Source: an uncultured Eubacteriales bacterium
Lineage (GTDB): Bacteria > Bacillota > Clostridia > Christensenellales > Aristaeellaceae
Direction of reading: 5' to 3'
Length of the DNA: 13,429 nucleotides
NCBI GenBank assembly: GCA_900553905.1
Contig: USFL01000015.1
Location: 1-13,429 of the forward strand
This document shows, in pieces, positions 7,447-13,429 of the stretch; positions within the stretch are counted from its first letter, which is position 1; every line of letters begins with the position of its first letter. The notes under the pieces are model-generated. The model did not search any database and was not told the origin of the DNA. It saw only the letters and a program-made list of their open reading frames with translations. Made by a program: the position numbers and the translations under genes.

Positions 7447-7466
7447 GGCTGCGCCTCCTTCCCCGG

Positions 7467-8456
7467 TCAGGCATCCTCAAAGGGCATGTTGCTGGAATAG
7501 GCCGCGGACAGGTCCTCCACGTCCACGTGCTCGTAGTCGCCGCGCTTGAGGCGGTACTGGTATTGCAGCTCCTTGGTGTGCACATAGGCGCGGGTCTGCC
7601 GGTTGGCCGGCAGCACGCTCAAATGCATGCCCTTCTGGCCGTCGGGCAGCTGCGAAAAGCGGATCTTCACAAACATCAGCCCGTGCTGCTGGCAGCGGCT
7701 GAGCGCCACGTATTTGCCCGGCGCCTGCGGAATCAGCGCAGTCTGGCGCTTGGTGGGCTGACCGCAGGTGGGGCATTTGGGCGCGGCCAGCGCCTCGCCC
7801 TCCAGCGCCTCGCGCACGGAGGGCACCAGGTCGGTCACGCGGAAGCGGCTGCGCCGGTCGTTGTGGCACAGCTTGCGCGGCTGCTCCTCATAGCTGAGCA
7901 CCTCCATGGGATGCGGCAGCTTCCGGAGCACCTGCGCGGTATAGTACGCGTCGTGCATGGCGTTGTGAAAGCTGCGCTCCTCGTCCACCTCTACGCCCAG
8001 GGCCTCCATCGCGGTTTTGAGCGCCGTCTGCCCGCTCTTGCCCGCCTCGGCGGCATAGAGGCGCTGCAGGTCGTACATCTTGGGCAGCGGACGCTCCACA
8101 CGGAAAAAGTCCACATTCTGCTGCAGCACGCTCACATCATCGCAGCCCCAGGTAACGAAGGCGCAGTCCTCCCCGCACCAGTCCATGAACGACTCCATCG
8201 CCTCCGGGAAGGCGGGGGCGTCGCACAGCACGTCCCGCGTGAGGCCCGTCATGCGCCTCACGCGCGGATGAATGGTCTGATAATGCGTGGGATTCACCGG
8301 TATGGAGACGGTGTCCACGATTTCCAGCTTCTCATCCAGCTTGGCCGCGCCGAACTGAATGACCTCAAAGAGCAGCCGGTCGCCCACGCGGCGGTAGGCC
8401 GCGCTCTGATAGCTGGTCGGCTGGTTCCATTCCAGGTCCAATACGATCAACTGCAT
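7467..8456 (-). CDS. DEDDh 3'-5' exonuclease with Cys/His tail
   Basis: The chosen start is ATG 8456, giving 329 residues beginning MQLIVLDLEWNQ; GGGAG at 8469-8465 is eight bases away. ATG 8462, which overlaps the previous stop (TAATG), is only two bases from it. The exonuclease signature is complete: D7 and E9 in LDLEW, D107 in WGCDD, and H164 and D169 in HNAMHDA. These residues hold two metal ions and hydrolyse DNA or RNA from the 3' end, as in the DnaQ/KapD/RNase T superfamily. The C-terminal third (about 210-329) is extra: C228-x2-C231 and C255-x2-H258 could form a zinc knuckle, followed by a basic stretch. The substrate is unknown. It sits between a flavoprotein and the nucleoside kinase in a packed operon. 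Confidence 0.9.
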   Translation of the reverse strand: MQLIVLDLEWNQPTSYQSAAYRRVGDRLLFEVIQFGAAKLDEKLEIVDTVSIPVNPTHYQTIHPRVRRMTGLTRDVLCDAPAFPEAMESFMDWCGEDCAFVTWGCDDVSVLQQNVDFFRVERPLPKMYDLQRLYAAEAGKSGQTALKTAMEALGVEVDEERSFHNAMHDAYYTAQVLRKLPHPMEVLSYEEQPRKLCHNDRRSRFRVTDLVPSVREALEGEALAAPKCPTCGQPTKRQTALIPQAPGKYVALSRCQQHGLMFVKIRFSQLPDGQKGMHLSVLPANRQTRAYVHTKELQYQYRLKRGDYEHVDVEDLSAAYSSNMPFEDA

Positions 8457-8461
8457 GTCCA

Positions 8462-9712
8462 TTACTCCCGTATATCAAGGCATTGCGCTGCGGCGGCGCG
8501 CCCGGCCAGGAGGCCGGTGGCAAAGGCGATGTGCAGGTTGAACCCGCCGGTAAGCGCGTCCACATCGACGGCCTCGCCCGCCGCATATAGGCCCGGCACA
8601 AGGCGGCTTTGCATGGTGGAGGGGTCCAGCTCCCGCACGCTCACACCGCCCCGCGTGACGATGGCCTCCTCCAGCCCCCGCGTGCCGGAAACAGGTATCT
8701 CAAGGGCCTTGGTAAGCTCCGTCAGGCGGCGGCGCTCCTCGCGCTCCAGCGCGCCGGCGGGCTTGAGCGGGTCCAGATCGCACAGCCGGGCCACCGTCTC
8801 CGCCAGCCGGGCGGGAAACAGGCCGCAAAGCACGTGGCCGAGCTGCTTTCTAGGCGCGGCCGCGACGTCGCGCAGGATGCGCGCGTCCAGCTGCGCGTCC
8901 GTCAATCCCGGCTTAAGGTCCAAAGTGAGCTTCATCTCCTGCGCGGGCAGACCGGTCAGATAGGCCGACGCGCTCAGGACCAGCGGCCCGCTCACGCCGA
9001 AATGCGTGAAGAGCATCTCGCCCAGGTCGCTGTAGAGGCGCTTTTTGCCGCGCGAGAGGGTGAGCCTAACGTTTTTGAGCGACAGGCCGGTGAGTGCCCG
9101 CGCCCACTGCGCGGGGCTCTCCAGCCCCACCAGCGAGGGCAGCGCCGGGGCTATCGTATGTCCGCAGGCCTGAAGCCACGTCCACCCGTCTCCCGTGGAG
9201 CCTGTGGAGGGGTAGCTCGCGCCGCCCGTGCATACAACGGCGGCACCGCACGCCACGCTGCCTCCGCCGTCAAACGCCACGCCCGCCACGCGCCCGTCCC
9301 GGAGCGAAAGCCCGCTCACGCGCGCGTTCAGCCGCAGCTCCACGCCCAGCCGGCGCAGCTGCCTCTCAAAGGCGCGGGTCACGTCGCTGGCCTTCTGGCT
9401 GGCGGGAAACACGCGGTTTCCCCGCTCCACCACCAGGGGACAGCCCCAGCGCTCCATCTGCGCCATCAGTTCCGACGGCGGCAGCGCATCCAGGGCGCTG
9501 TAGAGGAAGCGTGGGTTTCGCACCACGTTTTGCAAAAAGGCGTCCCGGTCGCAGGCGTTGGTCAGGTTGCAGCGGCCCTTGCCGGTGATGTAGACCTTCT
9601 TGCCCAGCTTTTCGTTGCGCTCCAGCAGCGTCACGCGCGCGCCCGCCTCCGCCGCAGCTACCGCCGCCATCATCCCGGCGGCCCCGCCGCCGATCACCGC
9701 TACTTCATTCAT
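8462..9712 (-). CDS. BaiN/HI0933 (YhiN) family FAD-dependent oxidoreductase
   Basis: The protein has 416 residues, the usual size. The N-terminus carries the dinucleotide fold VAVIGGGAAGMMAA (4-17) with E31 to bind the adenosine ribose. The family signature GKKVYITGKGRCNLTN (37-52) follows. Near the C-terminus GLYAAGEAVDVDALTGGFNLHIAFATG is the second FAD-contact motif of this family. Members are flavoproteins with mostly unproven substrates; one branch (BaiN) is linked to bile-acid dehydroxylation steps, but membership alone does not support that here. The start ATG 9712 overlaps the end of the RpiR-type gene by 8 bp, and the stop overlaps the alternative start of the exonuclease by one base, so it belongs to the operon. 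Confidence 0.92.
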   Translation of the reverse strand: MNEVAVIGGGAAGMMAAVAAAEAGARVTLLERNEKLGKKVYITGKGRCNLTNACDRDAFLQNVVRNPRFLYSALDALPPSELMAQMERWGCPLVVERGNRVFPASQKASDVTRAFERQLRRLGVELRLNARVSGLSLRDGRVAGVAFDGGGSVACGAAVVCTGGASYPSTGSTGDGWTWLQACGHTIAPALPSLVGLESPAQWARALTGLSLKNVRLTLSRGKKRLYSDLGEMLFTHFGVSGPLVLSASAYLTGLPAQEMKLTLDLKPGLTDAQLDARILRDVAAAPRKQLGHVLCGLFPARLAETVARLCDLDPLKPAGALEREERRRLTELTKALEIPVSGTRGLEEAIVTRGGVSVRELDPSTMQSRLVPGLYAAGEAVDVDALTGGFNLHIAFATGLLAGRAAAAQCLDIRE

Positions 9713-10571
9713 CCTGCCTGTCGATATAGACGCTGTACGCGTTCCATATCCCCTCCAGCCGTTTGAAATGCTCGCCCAGCTCCTCGCGCCGGTTCAGCCC
9801 CACGCTGACGATGAGCGCGTTGATCACCGAAAGCGGCGCGGCCAGGCTGTCCACAAAGCTGGCCATATCGGTGCAGGCGCACAGGCACACATCCGCCTGC
9901 TTGTGCAGCGGAGACATCTCGCTGTCGGTGACGCCCACCACCTGCGCGCCGTTTTTCTTGGCAAAGCGCATGCACTCCACCGTGCGGGTGGAGTAGCGCG
10001 GAAAGCTGATGCCCACCAGCACGTCGCTGCGGTCGATGCGGGCGATCTCCTCAAATACGTCGCCGGTGGTGTTGCTCACCAGCGCCACATCGTCGAAGAT
10101 CTGGTGCAGATAGTGGTACATGAACTGCGCCAGCGGCGCCGCGGACCGAAGCCCCATCACGTAGATGCGCCGCGCCCCCAGAAGCCGCCCCACCACATCG
10201 TCAAAGTCCTTCCGGGACAGGGCTTCGACGGTCTTGCGGATGTTGTGCGCGTCGTTTTTGAGCACGGTGGACAGCACATCGCCCCGCTCGATGCCGGAGG
10301 CGATGGCAAAGCGCTGCTCGCTGGTCAGCCGCTGGCTCACCAGCCCCCGCAGCCGCTCGCGCAGCTCCGGATAACCCTCGTAACCCATGGCGGCGGCGAA
10401 GCGCACCACGGTGCTCTCGCTCACGCCGCATTCGCGGCCCAGCGCGCCGGCCGTCATAAAGACCGCCTTGTCGTAGTGCTGGGCGATGTATTCGGCAATG
10501 CGCCGGTGTCCCTTGCTCAGCGGCCGGGAGCCCTGGTTCAGCCTGACGATCAATTCCCGGGTATCCTGCAC
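9705..10571 (-). CDS. MurR/RpiR family transcriptional regulator
   Basis: The protein has 288 residues. The N-terminal HTH_6 domain (about 5-76) includes helix-turn-helix MTAGALGRECGVSESTVVRFAAAMGY (39-64). A SIS sugar-phosphate-binding domain covers about 122-262, with IYVMGLRSA (136-144) and VGISFPRYSTRTVE (186-199) forming the phosphosugar pocket. Such regulators usually answer to amino-sugar or pentose phosphates and act on neighbouring genes; the effector is not predictable here. The start is GTG 10571, with AAGG about eleven bases upstream and no better in-frame start. It lies 31 bases after surE and overlaps the flavoprotein gene by 8 bp. No sugar transport or catabolism gene is adjacent, so its target may be this operon or elsewhere. 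Confidence 0.93.
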   Translation of the reverse strand: MQDTRELIVRLNQGSRPLSKGHRRIAEYIAQHYDKAVFMTAGALGRECGVSESTVVRFAAAMGYEGYPELRERLRGLVSQRLTSEQRFAIASGIERGDVLSTVLKNDAHNIRKTVEALSRKDFDDVVGRLLGARRIYVMGLRSAAPLAQFMYHYLHQIFDDVALVSNTTGDVFEEIARIDRSDVLVGISFPRYSTRTVECMRFAKKNGAQVVGVTDSEMSPLHKQADVCLCACTDMASFVDSLAAPLSVINALIVSVGLNRREELGEHFKRLEGIWNAYSVYIDRQDE

Positions 10572-10602
10572 GGGATCAAGACCTTCTTTCCTGCCGGCCG
10601 CT

Positions 10603-11361
10603 TCAGCCGATCTCCAGCCCGTCCCACACGCCCTTGTCCAGGCTGACGGGATTGCCCAGCAGCGTCAGCGTGATGTGGCCCAGGCCCAGATAATGCAAAT
10701 CCGTCTCCTCGGCGGGCGGCTCGGTTTTGGAGCCCTCCATCAGCCAGAAATACGTACCCGCTCTGGGGGACTGACGGCGTTCGTACCCGTCGATGAAATT
10801 GCCGGTATCCAGCGGCGCGTACACCGGGGGCAGCAGCTTTTCGGGCGCAAGGCACGGCGCGTTGATGTTGAGCACGGTGTGCGGCGGCGTATCCGCCTGC
10901 GCATATTGCTCGGCCACGCGAATGGCGTAGCGCGCCAGGTGATCGAGCATGGCCTGGTCCGCACGGTGGTGGATGGAAACGGCCATCGCGCGCAGGTGGT
11001 TGAGCGCGCCCTCCATGGCCGCGCCCACGGTTCCGCTGTAATGCACCGCCATGCCCGCGTTGTAGCCGTCGTTGACGCCGGAGAGAACGATGTCCACCGT
11101 GCGCGTGACCAGCTGCTGCAGACCCACGCGCACGCAATCCACCGGCGAACCCGTGATGGCGTAGGCCTGACACCCCGGCGCATCCACGGGCCATTCCTTC
11201 ACGTAGATGGGTTCAGTCAGCGTAAAGCGGTGGCTGGCCGCGCTCTGCTGGTACCTGGGCGCGCACATGGTCACCTCGTGACCGCGCTCCACCGCCGCCT
11301 CCAGCAGCGCCATGATGCCCTTGGAGCCGATTCCGTCGTCATTGACCAGAAAAATATGCAT
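10603..11361 (-). CDS. surE: 5'/3'-nucleotidase SurE
   Basis: The chosen start gives 252 residues beginning MHIFLVNDDGI, the classic SurE N-terminus. Metal ligands are visible as D8, D9 (VNDDG), S40 (QQSAASH) and N97 (SGVNDGYN), with YSGTVGAAMEG following. SurE removes phosphate from nucleoside 5'- and 3'-monophosphates and can act on short polyphosphate. The start at 11361 is preferred over ATG 11370, because GGGGAAGG (11378-11371) touches the latter directly but stands nine bases before the former. The gene follows the holin-family gene by 21 bases and precedes the RpiR-type regulator by 31. Nucleotide salvage fits the nucleoside kinase and exonuclease further down the same operon. Confidence 0.95.
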   Translation of the reverse strand: MHIFLVNDDGIGSKGIMALLEAAVERGHEVTMCAPRYQQSAASHRFTLTEPIYVKEWPVDAPGCQAYAITGSPVDCVRVGLQQLVTRTVDIVLSGVNDGYNAGMAVHYSGTVGAAMEGALNHLRAMAVSIHHRADQAMLDHLARYAIRVAEQYAQADTPPHTVLNINAPCLAPEKLLPPVYAPLDTGNFIDGYERRQSPRAGTYFWLMEGSKTEPPAEETDLHYLGLGHITLTLLGNPVSLDKGVWDGLEIG

Positions 11362-11370
11362 TCGTTCCAT

Positions 11371-11378
11371 CCTTCCCC
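11371..11378 (-). promoter_or_regulatory. Ribosome binding site deciding the surE start
   Basis: GGGGAAGG on the minus strand ends directly at ATG 11370 but lies nine bases before ATG 11361, so the second ATG is the likely start. Confidence 0.65.
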
Positions 11379-11382
11379 ATGT

Positions 11383-11736
11383 TCACCGCTTCAGGTCGCC
11401 GCACGCCGCATCCACCAGCGTGCGCGCCACGTTGATGATGACCGCCACCGCGAGCGCCCACCAGTAGTTTTCAAACACCACGCTGTTGTCCACCAGCCCC
11501 GCGGCGGTCCATACCAGCCACGCGTCCACCGCGATATACAACAGTCCCAGCGTGCAGAAGTTCAGCACCGAAAGAATCAGCCGCATCACGGGCCGGAGCA
11601 CCGTAAAAATCACAGCCAGAATCACGCCCACGATCAGCGCGTTGGTCAGGTCCAGCATCTTGATGCCGTCAAGATATTCAGCGCACAGCGGCACGGCCGC
11701 CACCGTGACCGCAAACCTGACAATTGCTGCAAACAT
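11383..11736 (-). CDS. PF04020-type 'phage holin family' (YvlD-like) membrane protein
   Basis: The protein has 117 residues and four hydrophobic segments at about 4-20, 31-48, 52-80 and 92-108. The central pattern, Asn-Ala-Leu near residue 32, LRPVMRLILSVLNFCTLGLLYI (47-68), then an aromatic FENYWWAL stretch, matches the four-helix family commonly labelled phage holin family IV. Despite the name these are ordinary chromosomal membrane proteins of unclear role, and no phage gene is nearby. The start is ATG 11736, seven bases after AGGAGG; an upstream in-frame extension to 11856 would cross the promoter and is not favoured. It is the first gene of the long minus-strand series. Confidence 0.82.
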   Translation of the reverse strand: MFAAIVRFAVTVAAVPLCAEYLDGIKMLDLTNALIVGVILAVIFTVLRPVMRLILSVLNFCTLGLLYIAVDAWLVWTAAGLVDNSVVFENYWWALAVAVIINVARTLVDAACGDLKR

Positions 11737-11782
11737 GGCGTTCCTCCTCTCCGGCGCACCGCTCCTGCGCGCAGACTTTTTT

Positions 11783-11811
11783 ATTATAACACACTTTCTC
11801 CGGTTGTGCAT
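11783..11811 (-). promoter_or_regulatory. Promoter of the holin-family/surE operon
   Basis: On the minus strand a consensus TATAAT (11788-11783) is preceded by TGT, an extended -10. The -35 region is weak (TGCACA at 11811-11806, 17-bp spacer). The start near 11776 leaves a 40-base leader with a short palindrome CTGCGCGCAG (11774-11765). Confidence 0.65.
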
Positions 11812-11918
11812 GCCCATGCGCCGCGGAGGGCAACCTATGGCGAACCCGCCGCACAAAAGCGCATATCCTGACCCATGACGGGATGCGGCTCAAAGCCCGC
11901 CCGCCCATTTGCCCGGAA

Positions 11919-11924
11919 AGGAGG
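11919..11924 (+). promoter_or_regulatory. Ribosome binding site of the ribbon-helix-helix gene
   Basis: AGGAGG within AAAGGAGGG lies three bases before ATG 11928 and nine bases before ATG 11934. The second spacing is the normal one and sets the start. Confidence 0.6.
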
Positions 11925-11933
11925 GCCATGCGC

Positions 11934-12197
11934 ATGAGAAGCAAGTTTTTCAAGGATACGCAGGGCCTGGAATCCGCCTTTGAAAGCTGCGCGCCCGACA
12001 AGGTGAGCGTATGCCTCCGGCTGAGCCGGACGGCCTACGACCTGGCGCTGGCCCAGTCGGCCCGCGAAGGGCTGACCAGCGGCGAATACATCGAGCGCCT
12101 CATCTGCCAGCGCGCTCCCCGCCGCCCGGAGGCAGACGTCTGGGGCGGTACAGCGCCGCCGTCGTACATAGGTAGCCAAGCGCCGCGCCCTCGGTGA
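11934..12197 (+). CDS. Small ribbon-helix-helix (CopG/Arc-like) protein
   Basis: The protein has 87 residues. A beta strand VSVCLRLS (24-31) is followed by two helices, TAYDLALAQSAREGL (33-47) and SGEYIERLICQ (49-59), the layout of ribbon-helix-helix DNA-binding proteins. The last 27 residues are Pro/Arg-rich and probably disordered. ATG 11928 would add two residues but is too close to the AGGAGG site. It is the only plus-strand gene in this half of the window, and its last 98 bp run under the convergent membrane-protein gene. No toxin gene is adjacent, so an antitoxin role is not supported. No clear plus-strand promoter was found in the 197 bp upstream. It may be a regulator, but this is inference from the fold. 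Confidence 0.68.
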   Translation: MRSKFFKDTQGLESAFESCAPDKVSVCLRLSRTAYDLALAQSAREGLTSGEYIERLICQRAPRRPEADVWGGTAPPSYIGSQAPRPR

Positions 12198-12519
12198 GCA
12201 CCACCTGGCCGTTGATGGAAAGCACCGCGCGCAGCACCGGCATGCTGATGAGTCCCTCGGTTTCCAGGTACTGATAGGCCAGCGCCGCCGCCAGAATGCC
12301 TGCACCCAGGAGCAGCCATCCGGTCAGGCCGTTGGTGCGCGCCCTCACGCCCGCCAGCGGCAGCGTGAGCGCCAGCGCCACGCCCAGCAGCGCGCCCTTT
12401 AAGAGAAAGGCCAGAAAGCTCGCCGCGCCCATCCAGCCGTCCAGCCAGCGAAACGCCGCGCACACCAGCACGCACAGAAGCAGCGGCCCCAATGCCGCCA
12501 CCAGCCTGCGAAGCAGCAT
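12100..12519 (-). CDS. Unrecognised four-helix membrane protein downstream of trmD
   Basis: The family of this 139-residue protein was not recognised. Hydrophobic segments lie at about 5-23, 32-58, 65-83 and 105-123, with short loops and a basic Gly/Pro-rich tail (125-139). ATG 12519 begins one base after the trmD stop, and the ribosome binding site AAGGAGGAA lies inside the last trmD codons seven bases upstream, so it is translated with trmD. The 3' end overlaps the ribbon-helix-helix gene by 98 bp on the opposite strand. No terminator with a T tract follows. A role in translation or the envelope cannot be inferred from the sequence. Confidence 0.75.
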   Translation of the reverse strand: MLLRRLVAALGPLLLCVLVCAAFRWLDGWMGAASFLAFLLKGALLGVALALTLPLAGVRARTNGLTGWLLLGAGILAAALAYQYLETEGLISMPVLRAVLSINGQVVLTEGAALGYLCTTAALYRPRRLPPGGGERAGR

Positions 12520-12520
12520 G

Positions 12521-13252
12521 TCATTCCTCCTTTGCGGCCTCCAGCGCCCACAGGCGTTCCTTGTCGGTCATGGGTGCGGAGGCGAACAGGTCCGGCCGGG
12601 CGCGCAGCGTGGCCAGCAGCGCCTGCCGCCTGCGCCAGTCGCGGATCTTGGCATGATCGCCGCCAAGCAGCACCTCCGGCGCTTCCAGCCCTTCGAAGAC
12701 GCGGGGACGGGTGTACTGCGGGTATTCCAGCAGGCCGTCAGAGAAGCTCTCCTCCTCGGTGCTCTCCCCGCTGCCCAGCACGCCCGGCACATAGCGCGCC
12801 ACCGCGTCGATCAGCGCCATGGCGGCCACCTCGCCCCCGGTGAGCACGAAGTCGCCCAGAGAGATCTCCTCATCCACCACCAGGTCGATGGCCCGCTGAT
12901 CCACGCCCTCGTAATGCCCGCACAGAAGAATCATGCCCTCCTGCGCGGAAAGCGCTACGACCTTTTTCTGGGTGAGGGGCGCACCGCGGGGGCTTAGGTA
13001 GATGCAGGGACCGGCATAGCCCTGCGCGCGCAGGTCGCGCACCGCATCCACGATGGGCTGCGCCATCATGACCATGCCCGCGCCGCCGCCGAAGGGATAG
13101 TCGTCGGTGTTCTTGTGCTTTTTGTCGCTGTAGGGGCGGATGTCCACCGGCCGCACGTCCAGCAGCCCCTCCGCGCGCGCCCGGCCGAGGATGCTGGCGG
13201 AGAGGAAGCTGTCAAACATCTCCGGAAACAGGCTAAGAACGGCGATCTTCAT
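12521..13252 (-). CDS. trmD: tRNA (guanine-N1-)-methyltransferase TrmD
   Basis: The protein has 243 residues, the normal length. TrmD uses S-adenosylmethionine to make m1G37 next to the anticodon and so prevents +1 frameshifting. Family motifs are present: MKIAVLSLFPEMF at the N-terminus, DDYPFGGGAGMVM (50-62), the trefoil-knot cofactor loops YLSPRGAPLTQ (85-95), LLCGHYEGVDQRAID (109-123) and SLGDFVLTGGE (131-141). SDGLLEYPQYTRPRV (171-185) contains D172, equivalent to the catalytic Asp169 of E. coli. The start is ATG 13252, overlapping the end of rimM by 20 bp; longer in-frame starts to 13318 would read far into rimM and lack the family N-terminus. It is co-transcribed with rimM and the following membrane protein. 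Confidence 0.96.
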   Translation of the reverse strand: MKIAVLSLFPEMFDSFLSASILGRARAEGLLDVRPVDIRPYSDKKHKNTDDYPFGGGAGMVMMAQPIVDAVRDLRAQGYAGPCIYLSPRGAPLTQKKVVALSAQEGMILLCGHYEGVDQRAIDLVVDEEISLGDFVLTGGEVAAMALIDAVARYVPGVLGSGESTEEESFSDGLLEYPQYTRPRVFEGLEAPEVLLGGDHAKIRDWRRRQALLATLRARPDLFASAPMTDKERLWALEAAKEE

Positions 13253-13429
13253 ACAGCCCGACCTCTTCCAGCCGTTTTTCATCCAGCACGATTTTTCCAT
13301 TCTCCGCGTCCAGCTCAAGCAGCACGGTCTTGAGCGCGGGCACCATCAGCGTGCCCGTGGGCGTGTCGAACACGAACACATCCACCCCGCCGGGGGTGAG
13401 CACCTCGCGCAGCGTGCCCACGCGGCCTC
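13233..13429 (-). CDS. rimM: Ribosome maturation factor RimM, C-terminal part
   Basis: Only the last 65 or so residues are inside the window; the gene continues past the right edge. GRVGTLREVLTPGGVDVFVF, then LMVPALKTVLLELDAENGKI and the final GL motif, match the PRC-barrel domain of RimM, which binds ribosomal protein S19 and helps 16S rRNA processing of the 30S head. Lying directly before trmD with a 20-bp overlap is the usual order and supports the call. Confidence 0.87.
   Translation of the reverse strand, partial: GRVGTLREVLTPGGVDVFVFDTPTGTLMVPALKTVLLELDAENGKIVLDEKRLEEVGLYEDRRS

Noticed and set aside
5776..7500. 574-codon plus-strand open frame opposite the nucleoside kinase
   Set aside because: Shadow of the kinase gene, whose P-loop and family motifs are unambiguous on the minus strand.
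11383..11736. Prophage remnant suggested by the holin family name
   Set aside because: The PF04020-type family is common on chromosomes; no endolysin, tail, integrase or attachment site is nearby.
12122..12148. Hairpin with CCGCCC/GGGCGG arms around the palindrome CAGACGTCTG, considered as a terminator for the convergent genes
   Set aside because: The stem is broken by a GGAGG bulge, lies inside both coding regions, and has no T tract on either strand.

Overview
The window is GC-rich, tightly packed bacterial DNA that looks like a Gram-positive (Bacillota, Clostridia-type) chromosome. Evidence: strong AGGAGG-type ribosome binding sites, some GTG and TTG starts, a BlaI/M56 (BlaR1-like) pair, a TGS-domain nucleoside kinase, and rimM-trmD gene order. 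A Christensenellales-like gut bacterium would fit, but that is inference. No tRNA, rRNA, CRISPR array, insertion sequence or prophage was seen. Both edges cut genes: an M56 peptidase on the left and rimM on the right.

Layout. (1) 1-3386: a minus-strand blaI-like repressor overlaps by 4 bp a membrane M56 peptidase whose extracellular part carries SH3-like repeats instead of a penicillin sensor. Divergent from it lies a secreted propeller-like protein of unknown function. The roughly 200 bp between them holds two mirror-image promoters sharing a 19-bp motif, which occurs a third time downstream of the blaI start site; this looks like one regulon. (2) 3437-3480: a strong hairpin terminator between convergent units. 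(3) 3479-11736: eight minus-strand genes in close succession. In transcription order they are a holin-family membrane protein, surE, a MurR/RpiR regulator, a BaiN/HI0933-type flavoprotein, a DEDDh exonuclease with a Cys/His tail, a TGS-fused nucleoside kinase, a membrane GT2 glycosyltransferase and a soluble GT2 glycosyltransferase. A promoter with an extended -10 lies ahead of the first gene. A second one, overlapping the end of the kinase gene, probably drives the two glycosyltransferases. (4) 11934-12197: a small plus-strand ribbon-helix-helix protein that overlaps tail to tail with the next gene. (5) 12100-13429: minus-strand rimM (partial), trmD and an unrecognised four-helix membrane protein where rplS is often found.

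How they may work together: region 1 reads as a self-contained sense-and-respond cassette (surface signal, M56 peptidase, BlaI cleavage, release of its own promoter and of the secreted protein's promoter). Region 3 mixes nucleotide/RNA turnover (surE, exonuclease, nucleoside kinase), a sugar-phosphate-type regulator, and envelope glycan synthesis. Region 5 is a ribosome/tRNA maturation locus.
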